From Candidatus Marithrix sp. (lineage in GTDB: Bacteria; Pseudomonadota; Gammaproteobacteria; Beggiatoales; Beggiatoaceae), in contig JADGDS010000001.1 of assembly GCA_016744775.1 (NCBI GenBank), positions 791,508 through 855,507 on the forward strand: a DNA stretch of 64,000 bases, written 5' to 3'. This document shows positions 7,849 through 16,048 of this stretch, piece after piece; the stretch's first letter is position 1, and the number at the start of each line of letters is the position of its first letter. Under the pieces are notes generated by a model that saw only the letters and a list, made by a program, of their open reading frames with translations, had not been told where the DNA came from and made no database searches. Position numbers and translations under genes: made by a program.

Positions 7849-8115
7849 ATGGCAATAACAACAGAAACTCAAACTCAGCAAAAACAACCGCTTTATTTAG
7901 CAGAAACTATTCATAAAATCCAACAATTGCCAGAACCTTTGATAAAAGAAGTGAATGACTTTATTGATTTTATATTTGTTAAACAAGATAATAAACGTTG
8001 GCAACAGTGGAATCATTTTAATGAAGCATTGGATTTAAGCGAATCATATTTTTCTGATTACTTAACAAATTTAGAAAGTTATGAAGAACGTTTGGCTCGT
8101 GGAGAAATTTTGTGA
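7849..8115 (+). CDS. antitoxin-like protein (DUF2281-type), partner of the MazF/PemK-like toxin
   Basis: The 88-residue protein (MAITTETQTQQKQPLYLAET...) ends with SYEERLARGEIL, a C-terminus common in small DUF2281-like antitoxins. It overlaps the start of a MazF/PemK-like gene, the usual antitoxin-first order. The start at 7849 is preferred over the in-frame ATG at 7834 because a second, truncated copy of the locus (5463-5501) is identical from this ATG onward but different upstream. The middle (IHKIQQLPEPLIKEVNDFIDFI) is helical. The family assignment rests on size, context and C-terminal pattern and is moderately sure. Confidence 0.7.
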   Translation: MAITTETQTQQKQPLYLAETIHKIQQLPEPLIKEVNDFIDFIFVKQDNKRWQQWNHFNEALDLSESYFSDYLTNLESYEERLARGEIL

Positions 8116-8422
8116 TTTAAACCCGGTAATGGGTACAGAACAAGCTGGAATACGCCCAGTTTTAATATTACAAATTGATCGTGCAAACGCAGCCAGCCCA
8201 CATACAATCATTGCACCATTCACCACCAAAATTCGGCAAAGTTTATTACCATCACATGTTATGATAACAAAGAGTTTTGGTGGTTTACATAATGATTCTG
8301 TATTACTATGCGAACAAGTTCGAGTTATTGATAAAAGTCGTATAATACGAGTATTAGGACATTTAGATGGTAAAAAAATGGAACAGGTAGATAAAGCTTT
8401 ATCCACAATACTTGGATTATGA
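8081..8422 (+). CDS. MazF/PemK-family endoribonuclease toxin
   Basis: The 113-residue protein carries the PemK/MazF signature CDLNPVMGTEQAGIRPVLIL, then PHTIIAPFTTKIRQSLLPSHVMI and DSVLLCEQVRVIDKSRI. MazF proteins cleave RNA at short sequence motifs. The gene overlaps the antitoxin gene by 35 bases. The N-terminus MKNVWLVEKF is atypical: the usual RGEI/W start of the family is encoded at the same place in the antitoxin's frame (RLARGEIL), so a small deletion may have shifted the toxin start and joined the frames. The core residues remain, so it may still be active. A degenerate REP pair follows at 8433-8471. Confidence 0.78.
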   Translation: MKNVWLVEKFCDLNPVMGTEQAGIRPVLILQIDRANAASPHTIIAPFTTKIRQSLLPSHVMITKSFGGLHNDSVLLCEQVRVIDKSRIIRVLGHLDGKKMEQVDKALSTILGL

Positions 8423-8507
8423 TAACTACAGCCAAACCTGAGAAGTTTTTAAAAAAAACCTGTAAGGTTTCTTACAGATTTACTATGCTACGATCCGTGA
8501 CTGCGTA

Positions 8508-8547
8508 TTTTTCTCGTTCCCACGCTCCAGCGTGGGAACGAGAAAAA
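8508..8547. terminator. 40-bp palindrome, terminator-like
   Basis: TTTTTCTCGTTCCCACGCT is followed by its reverse complement AGCGTGGGAACGAGAAAAA with almost no loop. It lies between the toxin gene and the convergent response-regulator gene ending at 8553. The A/T runs at both ends would let it terminate transcription in both directions. Confidence 0.7.
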
Positions 8548-8552
8548 CAAAT

Positions 8553-10289
8553 TTACTTAAAAAGTGCTTCTGTTCCGATTTGTTCAAATTTTTTAGTCAT
8601 ATCACTTACTGATAATGGGCGACTAAAATAATATCCCTGTATAACTTCACATTCTCGTTTTTTCAAAAACGCTAATTGATCGGCATCTTCTACACCCTCT
8701 GCCACAATTGATAAACGTAAACTATGCGCCATTGCAATAATTGCCGTAGTAATTGCAGCATCATCCTTGTCATTACAAACATCCTTCACAAAAGAACGAT
8801 CTATTTTAAGAGTATTAACTGGAAAACGTTTTAAATAACTTAAAGATGAATAACCGGTTCCAAAATCATCAATTGCAATCTTGACACCCATCTTTTGTAA
8901 TTCGCTTAATGTTGAAAATATACTATTTTTCTTATCAAGACTATCTTCTAATAATACACTTTCAGTTAATTCTAACTCTAAATATTTGGCTTCTAATTCA
9001 CTTTCCTCTAAAGCATTTTTAATAACTTCTAATAAATTTGGAATTTGAAATTGTCTGCTTGATAAATTTACTGAAACACGAGTCGGTGAATGCCCTGCAC
9101 GTTGCCAAGCTTTATTTTGTTTACAAGCTGTTCTTAAAACCCATTCTCCAATATCTATAATTAAACCCGTTTCTTCAGCAATTGGTACAAATTTAGCCGG
9201 TGAAACTAATCCCCATTCAGGATTTTGCCAGCGCACTAATGCTTCCATTCCAATTAATTTACCATTACTTAAATCTATTTGCGGCTGATAATATACACGT
9301 AATTCATCTTGTTTTAATACTTTACGTAATTTATTTTCAAAAACAAGCCGTTCCAGCGCGACTTCGTTCATTTCACTGGTAAAAAATTGATAACTATCTT
9401 TATCCTCACTCTTAGCACGTGACAAGGCTAATTCTGCATGTTTTATTAAATTTGCAGCATCCTCAGCATCATTAGGAAAAACGCTAATACCAATGCAGGC
9501 ACTGACAACCATTTCATAGTCATCAATAGTCATTTGTTCCTTAATATTAGCTAATAAAGCTGGCGCAATATTATTAATATCTTTAACCGGATTGTTGGTA
9601 TCAAAAATTATCACAAATTCGTCGGCACCAAAACGGGATACGGTTGCACCATTAGAAACTGTATTGTTTATACGTTGTGTAATTTCACATAATATTTTAT
9701 CGCCTATATCATGCCCAAGCGAATCATTTAGTGTTTTAAAATTATCTAAATCTAAGGCTAAGACTGCGACTGATTGATGAGAACGATCAGCATGTTCTAT
9801 ACTTTGACGCAAACGTTCCATCAATAAGTTACGATTAGGTAATTTGGTTAAATTATCGTAATTAGCTAAATTAAATAATTGTTCTTTAGTTTCTACTATG
9901 CGGCGATAACGATTTAAGCGGGTAATAGTGCGAATACGAGCGCATAATTCCTCTTGATCAAAAGGCTTGCTCATAAAATCATCGGCACCAGCTTCAATAC
10001 CACGTAAACGTGATTTTCTATCATCAAGTGTTGTTACCATGACAATAGGTAATTCAGCTAAATGATCATGAGTGCGTAAACGCCGACATACTTCAAAGCC
10101 ATCTATACCGGGCATCATTACATCAAGTAACATTACATCTGGTATTATATCTAAGGCCTTTCTTAAGCCTTCTTCTCCATTTTCAGCAAATTCTAAGTTA
10201 TAAACTTTTTCTTGTTCAAGTAAGGCTTTGACTGTAAAACGAGAAATTGGATCGTCATCAACAATTAAAACTGTGCTATTCTCTGACAT
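8553..10289 (-). CDS. response regulator with REC, GGDEF and EAL domains (c-di-GMP signalling)
   Basis: The 578-residue protein has a receiver domain (about 5-120: VLIVDDDPISR, phospho-acceptor in LLDVMMPG, SKPF), a diguanylate-cyclase domain (about 140-305) and an EAL phosphodiesterase domain (about 320-570). The cyclase signature reads GADEF instead of GG(D/E)EF (SRFGADEFVIIF), so cyclase activity is doubtful. The EAL domain keeps its key stretches: MEALVRW, NLSSRQF, ELTESVLLED, DDFGTGYSS, LKIDRSFV, AEGVED and QGYYFSRPL. It is therefore probably a phosphorylation-controlled c-di-GMP phosphodiesterase. It overlaps the upstream single-receiver gene by 14 bases, which implies co-transcription. 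No cognate histidine kinase is in the window. Confidence 0.93.
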   Translation of the reverse strand: MSENSTVLIVDDDPISRFTVKALLEQEKVYNLEFAENGEEGLRKALDIIPDVMLLDVMMPGIDGFEVCRRLRTHDHLAELPIVMVTTLDDRKSRLRGIEAGADDFMSKPFDQEELCARIRTITRLNRYRRIVETKEQLFNLANYDNLTKLPNRNLLMERLRQSIEHADRSHQSVAVLALDLDNFKTLNDSLGHDIGDKILCEITQRINNTVSNGATVSRFGADEFVIIFDTNNPVKDINNIAPALLANIKEQMTIDDYEMVVSACIGISVFPNDAEDAANLIKHAELALSRAKSEDKDSYQFFTSEMNEVALERLVFENKLRKVLKQDELRVYYQPQIDLSNGKLIGMEALVRWQNPEWGLVSPAKFVPIAEETGLIIDIGEWVLRTACKQNKAWQRAGHSPTRVSVNLSSRQFQIPNLLEVIKNALEESELEAKYLELELTESVLLEDSLDKKNSIFSTLSELQKMGVKIAIDDFGTGYSSLSYLKRFPVNTLKIDRSFVKDVCNDKDDAAITTAIIAMAHSLRLSIVAEGVEDADQLAFLKKRECEVIQGYYFSRPLSVSDMTKKFEQIGTEALFK

Positions 10290-10683
10290 GATTGTTATTT
10301 TTTTGTTGAGATTTGTAAAGATAATGATTAAGCATAGTATTTAAATCTGCATAATTAAAAGGTTTACTAAGTACATCGGTAGCACCGTGTTTTAAGCAAC
10401 GTAAATATGTTTCTTCATCATCCCAAGCTGTCATCATCACAACAGGTAATTTGGTAAAACGTGGATTGGCGCGTAAAGACTTGCAAACTTCAAAGCCATT
10501 TATACCCGGCATTATTAAATCTAATAACACTAAATCAGGAGTTAAATGTTCCATTTGTTCTAAGCCTTCAGTGCCATTTACGGTAAAAATTAAATTAAAA
10601 CCTTTTGATTCTAAAAGAACATTTAAGGTATAGCGAGACATCATTTCATCTTCTATAACTAAAATGGTTTTTTTAGTTACCAT
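10276..10683 (-). CDS. single-domain response regulator (CheY-like)
   Basis: The 135-residue protein is a stand-alone receiver domain: acidic pocket at VIEDEMMSR, phospho-acceptor Asp in LLDLIMPG, switch Thr in MMTAWDD and Lys in LSKPF. It has no output domain. It lies upstream of the REC-GGDEF-EAL gene and overlaps it by 14 bases, so both are likely outputs of one phosphorelay. The start MVTKKTILVIEDE follows GGGGAGG (about 10691-10697), a good ribosome-binding site. Confidence 0.92.
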   Translation of the reverse strand: MVTKKTILVIEDEMMSRYTLNVLLESKGFNLIFTVNGTEGLEQMEHLTPDLVLLDLIMPGINGFEVCKSLRANPRFTKLPVVMMTAWDDEETYLRCLKHGATDVLSKPFNYADLNTMLNHYLYKSQQKNNNHVRE

Positions 10684-10792
10684 AATATTGCCTCCCCAAT
10701 ATGTTCATTATTAAATATAATAATTAGTATTGCACAGTATATTCCAATATTGAATGACAGTAAAATATAATTTTGTAGGTAGGAATTGTGAC

Positions 10793-10814
10793 AGGGGTTC
10801 AACAAAGAACCCCT
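10793..10814. terminator. hairpin AGGGGTTC...GAACCCCT
   Basis: An eight-base stem with a six-base loop lies 22 bases after the end of the dsrE2-type gene. The T-run (TTTT) is on the plus-strand side, so for the minus-strand operon it is only a weak, possibly partial, terminator. Confidence 0.45.
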
Positions 10815-10835
10815 TTTAAGAATTGGTTCAGATAT

Positions 10836-11306
10836 TTAAATATATAAACAAATATCGGATTTGCCTGCAAACTCAAAGAAAGTTGCAGCACCACCATATT
10901 CGACTTCATCAATAAAGTCTTTAGTATCGAATTCAAATAAATCAACTGTCATTTGACAAGCAACCATTCTAACTTCGGCTTCTACACATAAATCACGCAA
11001 TTCTTCAACGCTAGCAACACCTTTTTTCTTCATGGTCTTTTTCATCATGCTAGACATCATGGATTGCATACCGGGCATTGCTTGCATTATTACAGGCACT
11101 GGCATGGGCATTGGCATTGCTGGATTACCAAGTGGAGATACTTGTAAATTCAGTTTTTTCTTTAACATGGCTAAGCCATAAAAAGTAAAGAAAATTTCAG
11201 TTTCATAACCCAAAGCAGATGCTGTTGAAGCAAGAATCAATGGCGGATACGCCCAATCCAGACTACCTTTTGTAGCTATAATAGCTAATTTTTTTTCGTC
11301 AGACAT
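10836..11306 (-). CDS. dsrE2: DsrE2-like sulfur-carrier protein
   Basis: The 156-residue protein belongs to the DsrE/DsrF-like family, and its length and layout fit the DsrE2 subgroup of sulfur oxidisers, which works with TusA and a rhodanese in moving sulfane sulfur in the cytoplasm. It starts MSDEKKLAIIATKGSLDWAYPPL, has a Met/Pro-rich hydrophobic middle (NPAMPMPMPVPVIMQAMPG) that may insert into the membrane, and keeps the candidate carrier cysteine in MVACQMTVDLF. The tusA gene lies two bases upstream on the same strand. The usual third partner, a rhodanese gene, is not adjacent. Family level is certain; the dsrE2 symbol is probable. Confidence 0.87.
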   Translation of the reverse strand: MSDEKKLAIIATKGSLDWAYPPLILASTASALGYETEIFFTFYGLAMLKKKLNLQVSPLGNPAMPMPMPVPVIMQAMPGMQSMMSSMMKKTMKKKGVASVEELRDLCVEAEVRMVACQMTVDLFEFDTKDFIDEVEYGGAATFFEFAGKSDICLYI

Positions 11307-11308
11307 AA

Positions 11309-11539
11309 TTATTTCTTTTGAATAAAAAAGGCGTATTTATCACCTTCTTCAGTGGTTTCTAATAATGTATTGCCAGTTTGTTTTGCAAAGGCATCAAAAT
11401 CTTTAACAGAACCCGGATCAGTCGCAATGATACGTAACACTTGACCACTTTCCATAGTATTCAGCTTCTTTTTAGCTCGTAAAATCGGTAAAGGGCAATT
11501 TAAACCTGATGCATCTAATTCTTCGTTATAATCAGCCAT
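11309..11539 (-). CDS. tusA: TusA sulfurtransferase / sulfur carrier
   Basis: The 76-residue protein has the TusA hallmark NCPLPIL with sulfur-carrying Cys15, in the order DASGLNCPLPILRAKKKL, then the family's second half (VLRIIATDPGSVKDFDAF). TusA passes persulfide sulfur between proteins, to tRNA thiolation in most bacteria and to the Dsr system in sulfur oxidisers. The gene ends two bases before the dsrE2-like gene, so they form an operon. That linkage points to dissimilatory sulfur metabolism rather than tRNA modification. It is divergent from cysG, which makes the siroheme needed by Dsr sulfite reductase; the shared spacer is about 130 bp. Confidence 0.95.
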   Translation of the reverse strand: MADYNEELDASGLNCPLPILRAKKKLNTMESGQVLRIIATDPGSVKDFDAFAKQTGNTLLETTEEGDKYAFFIQKK

Positions 11540-11667
11540 AGTTTTTTATATCCTATTTTTTATAAATAATAACAATAAATGACTTTAGAACTTTATTGTT
11601 ATATACTAATATATATTTTAAAGCAAGTCTTTTCAAGATGAAAAAAGGCTATCATTCAGAAATTAAT

Positions 11668-13038
11668 ATGAATTTTTTACCAATTTTTTTTAATATTCGT
11701 GATCAAAAAACATTAGTAGTTGGCGGTGGCAGCACTGCGGCTCGTAAGGTAGCGTTGTTACTACGAGCTGGTGCGAAAGTTACTGTCGTTGCACCAGAAT
11801 TACAATCAAATATTGATAATATTGACTATCATAAAGATAGTTTTGCCCCTAAATATTTACAAGATTGTCGTTTAGTTATAGCGGCTACTAATGATAAAAA
11901 TGTTAATGAACAAGTATCAATATTGGCTCAAGAACAAAATATTCCAGTCAATGTTGTCGATCAACCACATTTATGCAGTTTTATCATGCCGGCAATTATT
12001 GATAGATCACCTATACAAATTGCGGTTTCTACTGGTGGAGCATCGCCAGTTTTAGCTCGTTTATTACGCGCTCGTTTAGAAACCATGATACCGGGTGCTT
12101 ATGGTACATTGGCAAGTTTTGTAGAATCCTTTAGAGATAAAGTCAAACAAAGTTTAGCTTTTCCAGCACGTCGTCCATTTTGGGAAAAAGTGTTAAATGG
12201 TAAGATTGCTGAAATGGTACTTTCTGGAAATACTAGTGCCGCTCATAAAGCTTTAGAAGATTTGCTTGCTAAGACTGAACAATCTAAGTCAGAATATGGT
12301 GAAGTATATTTAGTTGGTGGTGGACCCGGGGATCCTGACTTATTAACATTTAAAGCACTAAGGTTAATGCAACAGGCTGATGTTGTACTTTATGATCGTT
12401 TAGTTTCAGCAGAAGTCTTGGATATGGTAAGACGTGACGCTGAATTAATTTACGTAGGTAAACAACCAACTAATCATCCTGTACCTCAAGAGGAAATCAA
12501 TCAGCTATTAATTCGTTTAGCGAAAGAAGGTAAACGAGTATTACGTTTAAAAGGTGGTGATCCATTTTTATTTGGGCGTGGTGGTGAGGAACTTGAAACT
12601 TTAATGGAAGAAGGAATTTCTTTTCAAGTAGTACCTGCTGTTACTGCTGCTATCGGTAGTTCTGCTTATGCAGGTATTCCGCTAACACACCGTGATTATG
12701 CACAATCTTGTATATTTGTAACTGGGCATCTTAAAGATGATAGTAATAATTTAAACTGGAAAGCTTTAGTGCAACCCCAACAAACTGTTGTAATTTATAT
12801 GGGGTTAAGAAGTTTACCTACTGTTTGTAATGAATTAATTAAGCATGGAATGTCAAAAGATAAACCAATAGCATTAGTTCAAAAAGCAACCACTTCAGAT
12901 CAACGTGTTTTAGTTGGAACTTTAGAAACACTACCGACTATTGTTGAAGAAGCAGATATTAAACTATCTAGTATTATCATTATAGGTGATGTGGTTAAAT
13001 TGCATAAAAAACTTGCTTGGTTTAACTTAGATAACTAG
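11668..13038 (+). CDS. cysG: siroheme synthase CysG (dehydrogenase/ferrochelatase plus methyltransferase)
   Basis: The protein fuses the precorrin-2 dehydrogenase/sirohydrochlorin ferrochelatase domain (about 1-205: TLVVGGGSTAARKVALLLRAGA, the catalytic-loop motif STGGASPVLARLL near 121) with uroporphyrinogen-III C-methyltransferase (about 215-456: VYLVGGGPGDPDLLTFKAL, RLKGGDPFLFGRGGEE, GIPLTHRDYA). It converts uroporphyrinogen III to siroheme, cofactor of sulfite and nitrite reductases. The frame is open further upstream (from 11596), but the start at 11668 gives MNFLPIFFNI, matching the usual CysG N-terminus, and 456 residues, close to the 457 of E. coli CysG. The ribosome-binding site there is weak. 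It is divergent from tusA-dsrE2. Confidence 0.95.
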   Translation: MNFLPIFFNIRDQKTLVVGGGSTAARKVALLLRAGAKVTVVAPELQSNIDNIDYHKDSFAPKYLQDCRLVIAATNDKNVNEQVSILAQEQNIPVNVVDQPHLCSFIMPAIIDRSPIQIAVSTGGASPVLARLLRARLETMIPGAYGTLASFVESFRDKVKQSLAFPARRPFWEKVLNGKIAEMVLSGNTSAAHKALEDLLAKTEQSKSEYGEVYLVGGGPGDPDLLTFKALRLMQQADVVLYDRLVSAEVLDMVRRDAELIYVGKQPTNHPVPQEEINQLLIRLAKEGKRVLRLKGGDPFLFGRGGEELETLMEEGISFQVVPAVTAAIGSSAYAGIPLTHRDYAQSCIFVTGHLKDDSNNLNWKALVQPQQTVVIYMGLRSLPTVCNELIKHGMSKDKPIALVQKATTSDQRVLVGTLETLPTIVEEADIKLSSIIIIGDVVKLHKKLAWFNLDN

Positions 13039-13061
13039 CTGTCATAACAACGACACACATG

Positions 13062-14327
13062 TCATTCTTGTATGCCCTTAATAACATGAAGAGTGTCTAA
13101 GGCGCGATCAGAGATTCCTACATAAGGTATAAAACCTTCATTCAAGGCTTTCTCTTGAAAATCATCAATTCTAGTTTTATTGTTGCCTTGATAGCCTGAG
13201 CCGTCATCAACATAATCAACAAGCAGTACTTTTTTGCCTGCTTGTTTGATTTTCATTATAAATTCTAATCGATACCAAGTTTCATCATCTGAGACTGGTT
13301 CGATTTCATTATAAAATAAATCTTCAATACCAATACCACTAATAGTGTCTAAGTAACTATTATCTGTATCAAATTCTAAAATAGGTGCTCCATTTTGTGG
13401 AAAAATATAGAAGTTAGTTTTACCGCGCACAACTCTAGCATGATAGGCAATACGTTTTACTAGATTAATCATACGTTGTGCAATATAAAAGATTTCCAGA
13501 GATAAGTTTTGACCATTATCTAATTTTTCACCATTATTTGGATTACTCCAATAATAATAAGCATCTGTAATATCAAGATAAACTCCATCATAACCAGCAT
13601 CTATTACTTTATCAAGATAACCTATGAGAATTTGTTGCCAAGTTTCTGACCAATATTGGGTTTTATAATTACCATGCCAGTCTGCGTTAGTTAATCCTAA
13701 CCAACAGGGAGCTTTAGTTGTTGGTTGTGAAATAGTTGATTTGGCATTTTTTGCCACCCATTGATTATCAAAATAATAACGATATTCTTCAGCTTCTCCT
13801 ATACTTAAATAAGCTAAAACTACTTTATTATTAGCATGTAAGGAATCAATTTCAGCTTTTGAATAGCGTTGATTATCAGTACCATCCTTTGAATAATCAA
13901 GCGTCAATATATCGAAGTTTGATTTATTAATAAAAGGAATTGATGCTGCTTGTAATTGATAAAGCCATTTACTACCGGGGGGAGTAGAGCCTTTTGTGGC
14001 TGGATAAGTATCAGCAAAGTCTTGACATAAATCAGTGTTGGCAATATTTGGTTTGCTAGTAGTTTTAGGGCTATTATCGTTAACCGGAATTATATTGGTC
14101 AGAGAAAATATAAGTTGATTGTTTTCATTTGGAATTTGTTTTAGATAGGTTTGATAACCAACTGAACTACCGTCGCCTATTGGTACTTCTAGGCAAGGGA
14201 TATTGAGATTATTATTTGTAAGATACAATGTAGATTCTGTGATTTGAGAGGCACAGGGGCTAGCCGCTAAGCTTATATTATTGAATATAAATAATAAAAT
14301 TATTGAGATATAAAGTAAAATTTTCAT
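13062..14327 (-). CDS. secreted GH114-like glycoside hydrolase (endo-alpha-1,4-polygalactosaminidase family)
   Basis: The 421-residue protein has a signal peptide (MKILLYISIILLFIFNNISLA) and, after a ~90-residue N-terminal segment, a TIM-barrel domain of the GH114/TM1410 type (about 120-415). Recognisable stretches are FDILTLDYSKDG, VVLAYLSIGEAEEYR, DWHGNYKTQYW and DAGYDGVYLDITDAYYYW, which carry the acidic residues expected at the barrel's active site. Characterised relatives cut galactosaminogalactan-type polysaccharides; the substrate here is unknown. The N-terminal segment (NIPCLEVPIGDGSSVGYQ...) resembles the separate 89-residue protein encoded just upstream, so the two may work together. 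Confidence 0.85.
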   Translation of the reverse strand: MKILLYISIILLFIFNNISLAASPCASQITESTLYLTNNNLNIPCLEVPIGDGSSVGYQTYLKQIPNENNQLIFSLTNIIPVNDNSPKTTSKPNIANTDLCQDFADTYPATKGSTPPGSKWLYQLQAASIPFINKSNFDILTLDYSKDGTDNQRYSKAEIDSLHANNKVVLAYLSIGEAEEYRYYFDNQWVAKNAKSTISQPTTKAPCWLGLTNADWHGNYKTQYWSETWQQILIGYLDKVIDAGYDGVYLDITDAYYYWSNPNNGEKLDNGQNLSLEIFYIAQRMINLVKRIAYHARVVRGKTNFYIFPQNGAPILEFDTDNSYLDTISGIGIEDLFYNEIEPVSDDETWYRLEFIMKIKQAGKKVLLVDYVDDGSGYQGNNKTRIDDFQEKALNEGFIPYVGISDRALDTLHVIKGIQE

Positions 14328-14409
14328 AAGATGTTGTATAGATTATGGGAAGCTATAATAAGGAGAGCAAAAAACAAGCCCATAAGTCATATGACTTATG
14401 GTTAATGTA

Positions 14410-14679
14410 TTAATTCAATAGATTAACATCTATAAATACAGGTTCTATTAATAATAACTGTATTTGTCCATCAGGATTTACTATAAGTTGTAATTCACCT
14501 TCATAAGAGACTGATTTACCCTCAGCATCTTTTACAACTAAACAGGGAATATAAACACGACCCTCGCTGGGAAAATACTTAGGATAGCTATCAGGAATGC
14601 AAGGTTTTGCATAAGCTAGTTGACTCATCAATATTAATAATATTGTTATTAATGCAGATTGTTTAAGTGATGTTTTCAT
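14410..14679 (-). CDS. small secreted protein related to the N-terminus of the adjacent GH114-like enzyme
   Basis: The 89-residue protein has a clear signal peptide (MKTSLKQSALITILLILMSQLAYA) and a mature part of about 65 residues, predicted beta-rich, with two cysteines. Its stretch VYIPCLVVKDAEGKSVSYEG...GQIQLLLIEPV aligns by eye with LNIPCLEVPIGDGSSVGYQ...NQLIFSLTNIIPV in the next gene downstream (13062-14327), so a small module exists both alone and fused to the hydrolase. The function is unknown; binding to the same ligand or to the cell surface is a guess. The ATG follows a short AT-rich leader. Confidence 0.7.
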   Translation of the reverse strand: MKTSLKQSALITILLILMSQLAYAKPCIPDSYPKYFPSEGRVYIPCLVVKDAEGKSVSYEGELQLIVNPDGQIQLLLIEPVFIDVNLLN

Positions 14680-14847
14680 AAGCTAATGACAGAATTATTA
14701 AGTAGAATATATACTATATTAGTATATACTGATTTGACAAAAAAACAAGATTTTGCATCACAATTACAATTAACAAGCCAAGAAACTATTATGCAGGATT
14801 AAAATTATGTATAATAATATTTTTTATAAAGGATTTGGTACATAAAT

Positions 14848-16047
14848 ATGTTCACAAAAATTAACATAAAATTAATAATGCTATTATTAATTATAAATCC
14901 AATCAAACTATTAGCGATTGAACTCACTGACTTTAGAGATCCAGATAGAATCTTTGATGAAGCATTTTTTAATGGACGATTTAATCTAAATTCAGGTAAT
15001 CAGGAACAAACTAGTTTTGATGGAACTACTTCTGGATTTTATCAAATGAATTATAGTACCCTACCTTTTGTATGGAGAATGAGATTTGAAGGTAGCCTTG
15101 ATATTAATCGCGGTTCTACAAAAAACGCAGAGACAAAAGAGAGCTATCTATTTAATGTACAAAGTAATTTTGATAAATATATCACAGAAAATTTATTTGG
15201 TCTTTTTGCTTTTGGTGGAGTTGATTTAGCTTATCGTCGTCAAATTGGCGATACTGAAGCTGATAATCCTTATTCAAAACTAACCACTGGTATTGGTTAT
15301 GGTCGAGTTATTGATGCCACACCATTAGCAGATGTATTACGTGTGGTAGAATCTTTAAAAGAATATGGTGTTATTGTTGGAGATGTGGATGATAGTACCT
15401 ATTTAGAATTAGCCGCTATTGTTGGTAAGCGACGTGAATTCCAAAGTAGATATGGATTTGAAGATTATGAACAATACTGGATCGAGGCTTTAGAAAAAGT
15501 GATGCAAAAGGCTGGCATATTAAAAAACAATATGCTAGGTGCTGTTGGTGTGATTAAAACACGTTATGTATTAATTTTAGAAAGAATTAGCCTCCGTAAA
15601 CACGGCTGGTCAATTAGAGGTGGTGCAGGTTATATAACCTCAACCTTTGAAGACGCTGATCCAGATGATCCGAGTTTAGATTTAGGATTTGAATATGCTA
15701 AACCTTTTGGTTATCAATTGCAATTCACTGAAGAAGCTAGTTATTCCAGAATTTTAGCTGATGATGAACTTGATATATTTGATAACCGTCTGGGATTAAC
15801 TTATGAATTATCAGATAGAATTGACTGGGAAAATACGTGGACAATTAATGCAATTTATCCTAGCAGGGTGGGTACAACAGATTTTACTACCAATAAAATC
15901 AGTTCTATTTTTCGATATTATGTTACTAATCTAGTTACAGCAGATTTAACTTTGAGTTTAACTAAAATTGATGATGGTATTGATGATAATGGTAATGATG
16001 ATGTAGAAAAAGTAGCATTTTTTGGTTTTACTTATCGACTGAAATAA
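14848..16047 (+). CDS. putative outer-membrane beta-barrel protein
   Basis: I do not recognise a named family. The 399-residue product has a signal peptide (MFTKINIKLIMLLLIINPIKLLA) and alternating hydrophobic/polar strands (YLFNVQSNFDKYITENLFGLFAFGGVDLAYRR; SIRGGAGYITSTF; WENTWTINAIYPSRV; YVTNLVTADLTLSLTKI), ending in FFGFTYRLK. This pattern suits an outer-membrane barrel like the DUF481-type porin-like proteins. A charged, probably helical insertion of ~90 residues (about 165-245) interrupts it. The next gene starts one base after the stop codon, so the two are co-transcribed. Upstream, AAAGGA precedes the ATG by 12 bases. Confidence 0.6.
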   Translation: MFTKINIKLIMLLLIINPIKLLAIELTDFRDPDRIFDEAFFNGRFNLNSGNQEQTSFDGTTSGFYQMNYSTLPFVWRMRFEGSLDINRGSTKNAETKESYLFNVQSNFDKYITENLFGLFAFGGVDLAYRRQIGDTEADNPYSKLTTGIGYGRVIDATPLADVLRVVESLKEYGVIVGDVDDSTYLELAAIVGKRREFQSRYGFEDYEQYWIEALEKVMQKAGILKNNMLGAVGVIKTRYVLILERISLRKHGWSIRGGAGYITSTFEDADPDDPSLDLGFEYAKPFGYQLQFTEEASYSRILADDELDIFDNRLGLTYELSDRIDWENTWTINAIYPSRVGTTDFTTNKISSIFRYYVTNLVTADLTLSLTKIDDGIDDNGNDDVEKVAFFGFTYRLK

Positions 16048-16048
16048 C

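Noticed and set aside
14734..14802. Short plus-strand frame VYTDLTKKQDFASQLQLTSQE before the beta-barrel gene
   Set aside because: It has no start codon or ribosome-binding site and is under 30 codons. It may be a remnant of an antitoxin but nothing supports this.
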